This document shows positions 45,003 to 53,528 of a stretch of DNA of 57,176 nt, piece after piece. The DNA is from an uncultured Alphaproteobacteria bacterium. GTDB taxonomy: Bacteria; Pseudomonadota; Alphaproteobacteria; UBA8366; GCA-2717185. Numbering within the stretch: position 1 is the stretch's first letter; each line of letters opens with the position of its first letter. The translations under genes were made by a program, and so were the position numbers. A model generated the notes under the pieces. That model worked only from the letters and a program-made list of their open reading frames with translations, made no database searches and was not told the origin of the DNA. The stretch spans positions 1-57,176 of the forward strand of contig CALSRA010000038.1 in assembly GCA_943788635.1 (NCBI GenBank). Direction: 5' to 3'.

Positions 45003-46745
45003 TTGGCTGAAAAACACGACAGGCATTGGTTGCGATCCGCGCTGCGGGATTCCAGAGGTGCGTTTCGGGACCTGATGCTGATATCGCTTTTTATCAACAT
45101 TCTGGTTCTCTCGATTCCAGTGTTTGTGCTGCAGGTCTATGACCGGGTGGTCTTCCAGGGCGGTATGACGACCCTGCAGGGACTCGTCATCGGTATGGGG
45201 TTGATCGTCGGTTTTGACTTTGTCCTGCGGCAGGCGCGCAGCCGGATTTTTCAGAATGTGGCGCTGCGGCTGGATGCCAGCGTCGGACGCACCCTTTATG
45301 AAAAAGTTGTTTCGCTGCCATTACGGGTGCTCGAATCGCGCCCGGCGACGTTCTGGCAGTCGGTTTTCCGGGATGTCGATACGGTTCGAAACATGCTGTC
45401 GGGCCCTTCGGCGACGCTTGTGCTCGACCTGCCATTCGCCATTCTTTTCTTCTTTGTAATTCTGATGATTGCCCCGCCGGTGGCTTGGGTGCTGCTCGTC
45501 TTCATACCACTTTTCATGGTATTGGCATGGCGGTCGGGGCACGTGATGCGGCAGGCATCCTCCGCCGAACGGGAATCCGGCCTGAACCGGGAAGGGTTGA
45601 TGAACGAGCTGATTGCCGGGCGTAGCACGGTAAAATCGCTCGCGCTTGGCGAGACGCTGAAGCCCCGCTGGGAGGACCGGCACGCCACGGCAATCGAATC
45701 GGCGCTGCAACGCGGCGAGGCGGGCGACGGTTATCATAACCTGGGCTACATCATGACCATGAGCACGACGGTAGTCGTCACGACCGTTGGCGCGCTGGCA
45801 ATTCTGGAACAGCAGATGACCATCGGGTCACTGATTGCAGCGAACATGCTCAGCGCCCGGCTGGTCGGTCCCATGAGCCAGCTGGTGTCGCAATGGCGCA
45901 TGCTGATGCAGTTTCGGGAATCGTCACAGCGTCTGGACGAAGTCTTCGGGATGACATCGGACCGGCAGGAAGAAGGGGTCGAGATGGCGCGTCCCCAGGG
46001 TATCGTCAGGCTGGAGAAACTGAATTTTGCCTATAAGCCGGATGCGCCGGCGGCGATTGACGGGATCGACGGCGCCATCGGCCCTTGCGGCATGCATGGC
46101 ATTATCGGCGCCAACGGTTCGGGCAAGAGCACCCTGCTGAAACTGATTAGGGGCATTTATGCGCCGACCGACGGCCGGGTGCTGCTGGATGACGCTGATA
46201 TCGCGCAGTTTACCCAGCGGCAACTGGCGCAATGGGTTGGGTACCTGCCGCAGGAATGTGTGCTGTTTGCCGGGACGATCCGCGACAATATCGCGATTGC
46301 GCACCCGGATGCCGATGATGCGGAAATCATCGCCGCGGCCGAGCAGGCACGGGCGCACAGTTATATTGTCGATCTTCCCGATGGCTATGCGACCGACCTG
46401 GCGGAAGGGGGGCGGGGGCTTTCAACCGGGCAGCAACAGCGGATCGCGATCGCACGGGCGTTCCTGCGCCAGCCGCCGATCCTGATCATGGATGAGCCGT
46501 CCAGCAACCTGGACCGCGACGCTGAACTGGCACTTGCCGAGGCGTTGAAAGCGTATGCGAAGACGGCGACGGTCCTGCTTGTGACCCATAGCCCGGCATT
46601 GCTGGGTGCCTGCAACTCAATCCTGGTGCTGGACAAGGGACGGGTCACGATGGCGGGACCTGCGGGGCAGGTGCTGGCCAAGTTGCAGCCCGGTCCCAAA
46701 CCGGTATCCGATGATCCCGCTGAACAGGGGAGGAAGCCGGCATGA
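45003..46745 (+). CDS. Type I secretion system ABC transporter (permease/ATPase)
   Basis: 580 residues from TTG 45003 (GGAGCAAGGG upstream). PrtD/LapB-like inner-membrane exporter without an N-terminal C39 peptidase-like domain: the first helix (LMLISLFINILVLSIPVFVLQ in parts) begins at about residue 23, and six helices run to about 290. The ATPase domain (about 330-560) has Walker A GANGSGKST, Q-loop LPQECVLF, signature LSTGQQQR, Walker B ILIMDEPSSNLD and H-loop VTHSP; all are intact. It energises export of a C-terminal-signal protein through HlyD- and TolC-type partners. Followed immediately by the adaptor gene (4-bp ATGA overlap). Confidence 0.95.
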   Translation: MAEKHDRHWLRSALRDSRGAFRDLMLISLFINILVLSIPVFVLQVYDRVVFQGGMTTLQGLVIGMGLIVGFDFVLRQARSRIFQNVALRLDASVGRTLYEKVVSLPLRVLESRPATFWQSVFRDVDTVRNMLSGPSATLVLDLPFAILFFFVILMIAPPVAWVLLVFIPLFMVLAWRSGHVMRQASSAERESGLNREGLMNELIAGRSTVKSLALGETLKPRWEDRHATAIESALQRGEAGDGYHNLGYIMTMSTTVVVTTVGALAILEQQMTIGSLIAANMLSARLVGPMSQLVSQWRMLMQFRESSQRLDEVFGMTSDRQEEGVEMARPQGIVRLEKLNFAYKPDAPAAIDGIDGAIGPCGMHGIIGANGSGKSTLLKLIRGIYAPTDGRVLLDDADIAQFTQRQLAQWVGYLPQECVLFAGTIRDNIAIAHPDADDAEIIAAAEQARAHSYIVDLPDGYATDLAEGGRGLSTGQQQRIAIARAFLRQPPILIMDEPSSNLDRDAELALAEALKAYAKTATVLLVTHSPALLGACNSILVLDKGRVTMAGPAGQVLAKLQPGPKPVSDDPAEQGRKPA

Positions 46746-48031
46746 GCCGCCTCGATGCGCTTGTTGCCACGCGCAAGGTCCCGACGCTGCGCGTCAGTGC
46801 AATCCTGGTCTGTGCGCTTCTTGCCAGTCTGCTCATCTGGTCGGCATTCGCGCGGCTTGATGAAGTATCCGTAGCGATGGGCGAAGTCGTTCCACTGGGA
46901 CAGATGAAGGTCGTGCAACATTTTGAAGGCGGCATTATTGAACGGCTGGACGTCGAGGAAGGCGCCCGGGTCCGGACCGGTCAGGTGCTCGTCCAGCTTG
47001 ATCTGGCCGGCGCGGGAACCAACCGTGCCGAAATAGTGGTACAGCGCGATGGGCTGGTGCTGCGCAAGGCGCGGCTGCAATCACAGATCACCGGTTCGGA
47101 ACTTAAGTTCCCGGCCGAGGAAGCCGCGCGTCGTCCCGAACTGGTGCTGGCGGAGAAACGGTCATACGGGGCCTGGAAACGTGAACTGGAAATAACCCTT
47201 TCGGTTCTGGAAAAACAGATTACCCAGCGCAGGCTCGAGATACGGCAGCTGCAGGCGCAGCACCGGTCGGTCGAGAATGATCTGGCCTTTTCCCGTGAAC
47301 GGCTTCGCATGTCGCAGAGCCTGTTGTCGGAAGGGCTGACGCCGCGGATGGAGCACCTGCAGCTTGAAGGGGAAGCCGAAAAACTCGCCGGTGAGTCCGA
47401 GGTGCTGAAAGAATCGATACCCCGGGCCAAGTCATCCCTTTCGGAAGCCCAGGCACGCTATGAGGAAGAACAGGAAAAAGCCACGGGGAGCAGCATCGAA
47501 AATCTGACCGGTGTCGAGTTGCAGATCGCCCGGGTGGATGCGCTGTTAAACGAAGCGTCGGACCAGGTGCTGCGGACGGTGATCCGCAGTCCGATCGACG
47601 GGGTCGTCAAGAATATGCGCTACCACACAATCGGCGGTGTGGTCCGGCCGGGCGAACCGATCATGGAGATTGTCCCGCTGAGTGACCGGCTTGTTGTCGA
47701 AGCGCACCTGAATCCGCTCGACCGTGGCTATGTGCAGGAAGGCCAGCGCGCGGTGGTCAAGATTTCGACCTATGATTTTGTCCGCTACGGCAGCCTTGAC
47801 GGCGTCGTCGCCCGAATCGGCGCCAGCACGAATCTGGACCCGAATGGAGTACCATACTACCAGGTTGTGGTGCGGACGGAAAAAACCTATCTCGGGGAAG
47901 AGCAGGGCCTGTTGCCGATAACGCCGGGCATGCAGGCGACCGTCGATATCCATACAGGAACGCGTTCCGTACTGAATTACTTCATAAAACCGGTATTGAA
48001 GTTGCGAAATGAGGCGTTTCGGGAGCGCTGA
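46742..48031 (+). CDS. Type I secretion periplasmic adaptor (HlyD/PrtE family)
   Basis: 429 residues. A short cytoplasmic N-terminus and one membrane helix (about 19-37) precede a periplasmic part. The lipoyl-like half-motif is VVQHFEGGIIERLDVEEGARVRTGQVL (in parts, about 58-84). A long alpha-helical hairpin (about 100-280) is rich in Glu/Arg/Leu. The second lipoyl half and beta-barrel include RSPIDGVVKNMRYHTIGGVV (parts, about 282-301) and PGMQATVDIHTGTRSVLNYF near the C-terminus, the PrtE/HlyD ending. Starts inside the transporter stop codon, so stoichiometric coupling is likely. Confidence 0.95.
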   Translation: MSRLDALVATRKVPTLRVSAILVCALLASLLIWSAFARLDEVSVAMGEVVPLGQMKVVQHFEGGIIERLDVEEGARVRTGQVLVQLDLAGAGTNRAEIVVQRDGLVLRKARLQSQITGSELKFPAEEAARRPELVLAEKRSYGAWKRELEITLSVLEKQITQRRLEIRQLQAQHRSVENDLAFSRERLRMSQSLLSEGLTPRMEHLQLEGEAEKLAGESEVLKESIPRAKSSLSEAQARYEEEQEKATGSSIENLTGVELQIARVDALLNEASDQVLRTVIRSPIDGVVKNMRYHTIGGVVRPGEPIMEIVPLSDRLVVEAHLNPLDRGYVQEGQRAVVKISTYDFVRYGSLDGVVARIGASTNLDPNGVPYYQVVVRTEKTYLGEEQGLLPITPGMQATVDIHTGTRSVLNYFIKPVLKLRNEAFRER

Positions 48032-48245
48032 TGTGTAACGTCTTTGCAACACTTAACATGCTGCAATATAACACATTAATTGTCGTCAGAGGAGTGACTT
48101 CTCCCTTTTACTTGGGAAATGCGGGTTAAAATAAAAACCTGTTTTACCAGTGGCTAAGTTATTATTAGTACTGGAGAATAATAGGTGTTTTCAGTCGAAT
48201 GCCATAAAGTATCGGCTGTCAGAGTAAATTTGGGGAGTTCGCTTC

Positions 48246-49571
48246 TTGCGTAACTGGTCGTTAGCGCTTTTCACCGGGATAGCAGTTTCGGTCGCCGGTG
48301 GTGTCGCTTCGGTATCCGCGGAGACGCTGCAGGAGGAAATTTCCATCCTTCTGATCCAGCATCCCGATATCCGTCGTGCGCGCAACGATGCGGCCGCAGC
48401 TGGAGCCCGCGTGGATGAGGCGTATGGCGCGTTTTACCCCCGCCTCGAATTAACTGGTGATACCGGTTATGAGCGCACGGACAGTCCTGACCGCAGGGCC
48501 GCCGGTGATGATGCCTTCAGCATGCGGCGCGATAAACTGACACTGACAGCAACGCAGAACCTGTTTAACGGGTTCCGTGACGAGGTCGGGCTGAATGCGG
48601 CGAATTCCGGCGTGCTCGAGCAGAAAATGGCTCTGAAAAACACCAGGCAGGAGCTGACCTTTCTGGGGTTGAACCAGTATCTCGAAATTTTGCGCAACGT
48701 GCGACTGATCAAGGTTGCCCAGACGACCGAAAAGACAATCCGGACACAGCTGGAACTTGAAGATGAACGTGTTCAGCGCGGGTCCGGTATCGCGGTTGAC
48801 GTGCTGCAGGCGAAGTCCCGGCTGCAGGTCGCCAAGGAACAGCGGGTGGCTTTCGAAGGCCGTCTTCAGGAAGCGCTGGCCCGTTACAACCAGTTATTCG
48901 GCCATATGCCGGACATTGCGCGGCTGGAGGATATTCGGCCCAAGGAATCGCTGATTCCCGAAAGCCTGGATTCGGCGGTAGAGCAGGCACGGCAGTTTCA
49001 TCCGGCATTGCGGCAGGTTCGGTTCCAGACCGATATCGCCCGTGAAGGACGGCGGATCGCAAAGGCCGAGTACTATCCGACGGTCGACCTGGTCGGGGCC
49101 ATCGATTACCAGGATAATATTTCGACCACCAGAGGCATCCAGCGCGATCAGTCGCTGCTGGTGCGGGCGCGGTGGGAATTCTTTTCTGGCTTCCGGACAC
49201 GCGCTCGTTTGGAGGTCGCCTCGCGGGTACTTGCCTCCCGGAAAGATACCTATAATTTTGCGTCGCGCCGGATTGAAGAAGATGTCCGCGTTGCGTGGGA
49301 CCAGTTGATGACCGGCCGCCGCCGTGTCGATCTGCTGCAGAACGCCGTCAATATCGCGATTGAGGTTTTCAACGCGAAAAAGCGTTTGCGGGAATCCGGC
49401 AAGGAAACGGCGCTGAATGTTCTTGATGCGGAGCGTGAAGTGTCCGATGCGCGGATCAAGCTGATCACCGCGGATTATGATGCGCGGATCGCCAGTTATC
49501 TTTTGACACGCCGGACCGGTATGTTGACGCCGGAAGTTCTGGGCGTGGAAGTTGCCTCTTCTTCCCAGTAA
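48246..49571 (+). CDS. TolC-family outer-membrane channel of the type I secretion system
   Basis: 441 residues from TTG 48246. A signal peptide (about 1-25, ALFTGIAVSVAGGVASVSA-E) precedes two outer-membrane efflux protein repeats: first AYGAFYPRLELTGDTGYE, LTATQNLFNGF and the helical hairpin (about 120-215), then FHPALRQVRFQTDIAREG, YYPTVDLVGAIDY and ARWEFFSGF. The internal duplication typical of TolC is visible. It trails the adaptor gene by 214 bp of AT-rich DNA and may have its own promoter. Together the three genes form a complete exporter. Confidence 0.94.
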   Translation: MRNWSLALFTGIAVSVAGGVASVSAETLQEEISILLIQHPDIRRARNDAAAAGARVDEAYGAFYPRLELTGDTGYERTDSPDRRAAGDDAFSMRRDKLTLTATQNLFNGFRDEVGLNAANSGVLEQKMALKNTRQELTFLGLNQYLEILRNVRLIKVAQTTEKTIRTQLELEDERVQRGSGIAVDVLQAKSRLQVAKEQRVAFEGRLQEALARYNQLFGHMPDIARLEDIRPKESLIPESLDSAVEQARQFHPALRQVRFQTDIAREGRRIAKAEYYPTVDLVGAIDYQDNISTTRGIQRDQSLLVRARWEFFSGFRTRARLEVASRVLASRKDTYNFASRRIEEDVRVAWDQLMTGRRRVDLLQNAVNIAIEVFNAKKRLRESGKETALNVLDAEREVSDARIKLITADYDARIASYLLTRRTGMLTPEVLGVEVASSSQ

Positions 49572-49712
49572 TTTCGGGCGTATCGGTTTCTGATCGGGTC
49601 CGTTTCGAAGCCACAGTTGATGGTGGCGATATAGTGTCTTATGAGACGCATATCTGCGCTATACTGGCGTTTCATGAAAATGCGTGACCTCGTGACAAGG
49701 AGCCCCGGGACG

Positions 49713-51362
49713 ATGCGCTTTCGGGTGTTTTACTGTTTGCTGCTGTTGTTGCCGGCGGGATGCAACACGTTGCCGGGACTGGACTTCCTGCAAGGTGGCA
49801 AGGCCCCCGAAGCCACGGTTGTGCCCGTGACGGGGGCGCAGGACAGTGGCGATCCCAAATATCGGGTTGGCGACAGGTATACATTTGATAATCCAGTCGT
49901 GCGCTGGCAGGTGGTCGCGATAGAGGGCGAGCGGGTTCGCTGGCTCAGCGATGCCGGTGACCGGCAGGTGACCGGCTTTAATCCACTGTTGCCGGCGCTG
50001 GAATGGAATAATCAAAAGTCCGGCTCGGGCCGGCGATTCATCCGCGATGTGGAAGGATCACTCTTTCCCATGAAGGTCGGCGCAACGCTCCGTTTTCGTT
50101 CAACGGTCACGACAAGCAGTCCACCATTCGGGTGGGAGCATGCCTGGTCCTGTTCGGTAACGGGCCAGGAGGATGTCGAGGTACTCGGCAATGTTTTCGA
50201 TACCTTTGTCGTTGCCTGTGGCCGGGAAGAACCGGGGGAAGTCGTGTTCTACTATGCGCCCAAGGTCGGCCATTACGTGGTCCAGCGCATTGGGGCAACG
50301 GGTGGCAGCAGGGGACGCACGCGGAATTTGCTGTCATTCGAGCGCAGCGACGGAACGTCGATTGCTGGCGTCGTCAAAGCACCTGCAAAGCTGCCGTTCC
50401 CGCCAAAGGAAGAGCCGGTTGTCGCGACGGCCGCGCCGACGCCTGTCCCAGCCCGCTCACCGAAGACTTCACCGCCCGTTCCAGTGAAGATGACGCCCGC
50501 CAAATCTACGCAAACGCTAGATGTTAATTCGGCGATGGATTCGGTGCTGTTGAAGGAGCCCCGTTTTGGCGGCAATCGGGCGCCGCCACAGATTCCGGTA
50601 AAGCCGTCTGTTGTTGCCACAGCGTCCAAGAAAGCTGGCGTTGGCGTGACTGCGGCACCTCGTGTGGTACCGCCACGGCCGAAGCCCCGGGCGATACGTC
50701 CGCCTTCCGTGCCGGCACCGCGAAAGTTTCAAACAGCCAGAATTACGCCGCCGGTGCCACCACCACCGAAGCCAGTTTCGACAGAGAAGGGCCCGGTTCG
50801 TGCCGCGCCGATTTCCGCACCAAGTCCTGTTCCATCACCGCCAAAAGCGCTGACACTCGCATCACCGACCGGGAGCGGGTTGCCGCCTGTCCCCGTCGCC
50901 AGACCAAAAGCCAAGGCCCCTGTTGCTGAGGTGATTCAAAAGCCGGTTCCTGTGCCGGTGCCACAAATCGCTAATCGTCCACCACCGCCACCGCCCTTGC
51001 CAGAACGGGCTGCCAGCGACCTTTCCGATTCTTCTGGAAAACAGGTGGCGGATGAGGCTGCGGAAGAAGCGACGCCGCCGACTCCGCCTGCGGCACCGAG
51101 GCAGATCGCGAGCGCAGCACCGCAGCAAGGCGTGCATCTCGCGTCTTATCGCGATCTTTCGAACGCTCGTCGTGGATGGGAGCAACTTGCACGGCGTAAT
51201 AGTGATCTATTGGGGGCGTTGCGCGCCGATATTCGCCGGATCGAGGTGCCGGAAAAAGGTATTTTTTACAGATTGTACGCCGCGCCTGTGGGAGTCGCCG
51301 ATGCCGGCGCCTTATGTGGTAAATTGCGAAATCGCGGCGTTTACTGCGAACCACAGGGCTAG
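49713..51362 (+). CDS. Proline-rich lipoprotein with C-terminal SPOR-like domain
   Basis: 549 residues from ATG 49713, with AAGGAG about 11 bases upstream; upstream in-frame ATGs (49641, 49674) are less likely. The signal peptide ends in the lipobox LPAGC (Cys about 17). Residues about 25-230 are a folded domain of unknown type with two Cys (about 148, 172). Residues about 235-470 are a low-complexity Pro/Ala/Val/Lys linker with PPPPPP-type runs. The end (about 475-549, HLASYRDLSNARRGWEQLARR ... FYRLYAAPVGVADAGALCGKL in parts) has the SPOR beta-alpha-beta pattern that binds denuded septal peptidoglycan. It lies 142 bp after the TolC gene. Envelope anchoring near the exporter is inference. Confidence 0.8.
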   Translation: MRFRVFYCLLLLLPAGCNTLPGLDFLQGGKAPEATVVPVTGAQDSGDPKYRVGDRYTFDNPVVRWQVVAIEGERVRWLSDAGDRQVTGFNPLLPALEWNNQKSGSGRRFIRDVEGSLFPMKVGATLRFRSTVTTSSPPFGWEHAWSCSVTGQEDVEVLGNVFDTFVVACGREEPGEVVFYYAPKVGHYVVQRIGATGGSRGRTRNLLSFERSDGTSIAGVVKAPAKLPFPPKEEPVVATAAPTPVPARSPKTSPPVPVKMTPAKSTQTLDVNSAMDSVLLKEPRFGGNRAPPQIPVKPSVVATASKKAGVGVTAAPRVVPPRPKPRAIRPPSVPAPRKFQTARITPPVPPPPKPVSTEKGPVRAAPISAPSPVPSPPKALTLASPTGSGLPPVPVARPKAKAPVAEVIQKPVPVPVPQIANRPPPPPPLPERAASDLSDSSGKQVADEAAEEATPPTPPAAPRQIASAAPQQGVHLASYRDLSNARRGWEQLARRNSDLLGALRADIRRIEVPEKGIFYRLYAAPVGVADAGALCGKLRNRGVYCEPQG

Positions 51363-51367
51363 CATCT

Positions 51368-52356
51368 TCAGGGCGCGGTGTCGTCCAGGCGATACATGAC
51401 CAGCAGAGTCCGTTGCAGCGGTGAGAAATTGTCGTCGGAGACGATATAGACAAGCACGTCGCCATGCTCGTTTTGCCGAACGGAAATGCCTTCGAAATTA
51501 TCCATTGAGACTGGTGGCTGGAACCGCGCAATTTCACGTGTCTGCAGGGCAGTATCGCCATCAATCTCGGCAGCGGGTATCCGGACGATTCTAATTTCGA
51601 GCCCGGAAATGAGACTGAAGCTGCGCTCGACAACCAGAATGTCGCAATTGGGCAAGGTCGTCGCACCAGTGGGCCGTAACCCTGCGGCGAGGGGATATGT
51701 GAGGGCGCGCCATCCGGATTTCGCCTGAACCCAGGCCTCGACTGTTCCCTGTGCTTTCCGGCTGCGTTCGGCAATTGCCAGCAGCCGGCCGTCGCAGAGC
51801 GGCGTCATCGCCTCGATACCGCCATTGTCGGGCAGTTTTACAAAGCGGGCCGGTGCGGGAACCGGAATCGCCGATGCCAATGCCGGGTCAGGTGCGCCAT
51901 TGTAACGCCATATCCGGTGGACCCGCTCAAAGCTGACGGCGAAGTCGTTTGGTCCAAGTTGTGCCAGGGATTCTGCGTCTGAATTGGTCTTGCCGGTGAT
52001 CGGCTGTCCGGTCGGCCCCAGAAGCGGGAAAATTTCGGCCTTTTCGAGGCCGCTCACATTCCGTCGCGATAGGTCAGTTCGGCGCGAAACCACTCTCCCT
52101 TGTCGGTGACTGCGAGTATTTGATTGCCATCGGCGCTGACCTGCAGTGCCGAAAGTCCGCCAAAGCGGGGATCCTTTATCGTCACGGCAAAGCCGCCGCG
52201 CCATGTCAGGCCGCCGATGGTTCTGGCATCCCGGTCTTCTTCGATCATCTGAATCGGCGCGATCCGGATTTTCGGGCCGTCTGCGGCAGCGTTGCCGCAG
52301 TACAAGGCCTGCAGCGCAATGCCGCCGCAGATAACGCCAAAAATGGTGCGCGACAT
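51368..52356 (-). pseudogene. Phytase-like esterase (esterase-like activity of phytase family), one frameshift
   Basis: About 330 residues over two frames. The start is taken at ATG 52356, because it gives a compact signal peptide (MSRTIFGVICGGIALQAL...AAA-DG); ATG 52404 is an alternative. The first frame has IGGLTWRGGFAVTIKDPRFGGLSAL (in parts) and ends after ELTYRDG. From about 52062-52064, where one base seems missing, the second frame runs SGLEKAEIFPLLGPTG, DAESLAQLGPNDFAVSFE.VHRIWRY, NGGIEAMTPLCDGRLLAIAE and MDNFEGISV to 51368. The family is a periplasmic beta-propeller of unclear substrate. It converges on the SPOR gene (5-bp gap), and IS copy 3 lies about 120 bp upstream. Confidence 0.82.
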
Positions 52357-52477
52357 TTTTCCGATTATCGAATGATTGCGGCTATGGCTTCTGAAGGACA
52401 GCATGTCCGGATCATACCCGCCCTTTCGTGTCGTCAATATGACAATCTTAGCGGAAGGGCGGGTTGGTAATGTCTAA

Positions 52478-53409
52478 GTGTCCGGCCCGAAATGAGTTGA
52501 GTGATTTCAGTAAGTTGTGATTCTCTCGTTTGTGTTGAAGCAAATGAGGAGACACAACATGTGGACTGAGATCACCCGCCCGCAGTTTGATCGTTCGAGC
52601 CTTCGTTACGCAAGCGACTTGACGGATAAGGAGTGGCGTTTGATTTCGCCATTATTGTCCCCGCCGCGTCGATTAGGCCGCCCGCGAACCACGGATTTTC
52701 GAGAAGTGGTGAATGGGATTTTTTATGTGGCGCGCACCGGTTGCCAATGGCGCATGGTGCCCCGGGAATTTCCGCCACGCAGTACGATCCAGCGATATTT
52801 TTACGCTTGGCGCTCGGATGGAACCTTGCACGTCATCAATCGCCAACTGGTGATGTCGATGCGGGAAACCTCTGGGCGCACGACCAGCCCGACCGCCGGG
52901 GTGATCGACAGCCAGACGGTGAAAACCACGGAAAGCGGCGGTGTTCGGGGCTATGACGCGGGAAAGAAGGTCAAAGGGCGCAAGCGTCATATCGTGACCG
53001 ACACAGGCGGCTTTCTGGTCGCCGTCATGGTTCACGCCGCCGATATCCAGGATCGCGACGGCGCGCCCGCGCTGTTGGCGTCGATACGCCACGCCTTTCC
53101 CCGGTTGCGCCATGTTTTCGCCGATGGTGGTTACGCGGGACCGAAGTTGCGCGACGCGCTGGCCAAACTTGGGAAGTGGACCGTGCAGATCGTCAAGCGC
53201 TCCGACGCCGCCAAGGGGTTCGTATTGTTGCCCCGCCGCTGGGTGGTTGAGCGCACCTTCGCTTGGCTCGGTCGTAACCGCCGTCTCGCCAAAGATTTCG
53301 AGGAAACCATCGAAAGCGCGGAGGCATGGCTCCTGATCGCCAGCATTCAACTGCTCGCCCGACGATTGGCAAGAGCATGAAAACATGGATATCATTTCGA
53401 GTCAGACTC
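52478..53409 (+). mobile_element. IS5-family insertion sequence, copy 3
   Basis: 932 bp, same orientation as copy 2 and apparently identical. TAA lies on both sides (52475-52477, 53410-53412). Because only the middle base of a TNA target varies, such a match is expected one time in four, so it does not prove simple transposition. The right flank is an IS256-family fragment, while the left flank does not continue it, which suggests a deletion joint. Confidence 0.95.
52559..53380 (+). CDS. IS5-family DDE transposase (copy 3)
   Basis: 273 residues from ATG 52559, indistinguishable from the transposases of copies 1 and 2, with the same probable DDE residues (117, 189, 231). Intact. The three complete, identical copies mean the element has spread recently and may be mobile now. 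Confidence 0.95.
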   Translation: MWTEITRPQFDRSSLRYASDLTDKEWRLISPLLSPPRRLGRPRTTDFREVVNGIFYVARTGCQWRMVPREFPPRSTIQRYFYAWRSDGTLHVINRQLVMSMRETSGRTTSPTAGVIDSQTVKTTESGGVRGYDAGKKVKGRKRHIVTDTGGFLVAVMVHAADIQDRDGAPALLASIRHAFPRLRHVFADGGYAGPKLRDALAKLGKWTVQIVKRSDAAKGFVLLPRRWVVERTFAWLGRNRRLAKDFEETIESAEAWLLIASIQLLARRLARA

Positions 53410-53528
53410 TAAGGCCGCTCGCAGCCCTTCAGTAGTTCGTCCAGCAATTCCTTGGAAATCGTCATCGTCCTTGCTCCTCTCAGGAAGCATGGACCAGATC
53501 ACGAATACACAGAAGATCGGACACTCTC
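53410..53528 (-). mobile_element. Remnant of an IS256-family element (left end and transposase start)
   Basis: On the minus strand the fragment begins with an end-like sequence GAGAGTGTCCGATCTTCTGT (53528 leftwards), followed by an RBS (GAGAGGAGCAAGG) and ATG 53457. That ATG opens a 17-codon frame reading MTISKELLDELLKGCERP, which matches the start of IS256/Mutator-type transposases. The usual continuation (EDLLG...) is absent, because IS5 copy 3 begins there. The element had inserted in the radical SAM gene; the rest of it is missing from the window. Confidence 0.7.

Noticed and set aside
50400..51060. Tandem DNA repeat or CRISPR-like region in the SPOR lipoprotein gene
   Set aside because: The region is a low-complexity proline/alanine-rich coding linker without a constant repeat unit or spacers. 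No CRISPR array was seen anywhere in the window.
52417..52463. Spaced inverted repeat CCCGCCCTT / AAGGGCGGG left of IS copy 3
   Set aside because: The 9-bp arms are separated by 29 bases without a T-tract and with no gene ending there; possibly a trace of another mobile element end, but nothing confirms it.
43287..53409. A simple composite transposon formed by IS copies 2 and 3
   Set aside because: The outer flanks do not show a shared target duplication (TTA on the left, TAA on the right), and both joints look like deletions, so movement as a unit is not supported.
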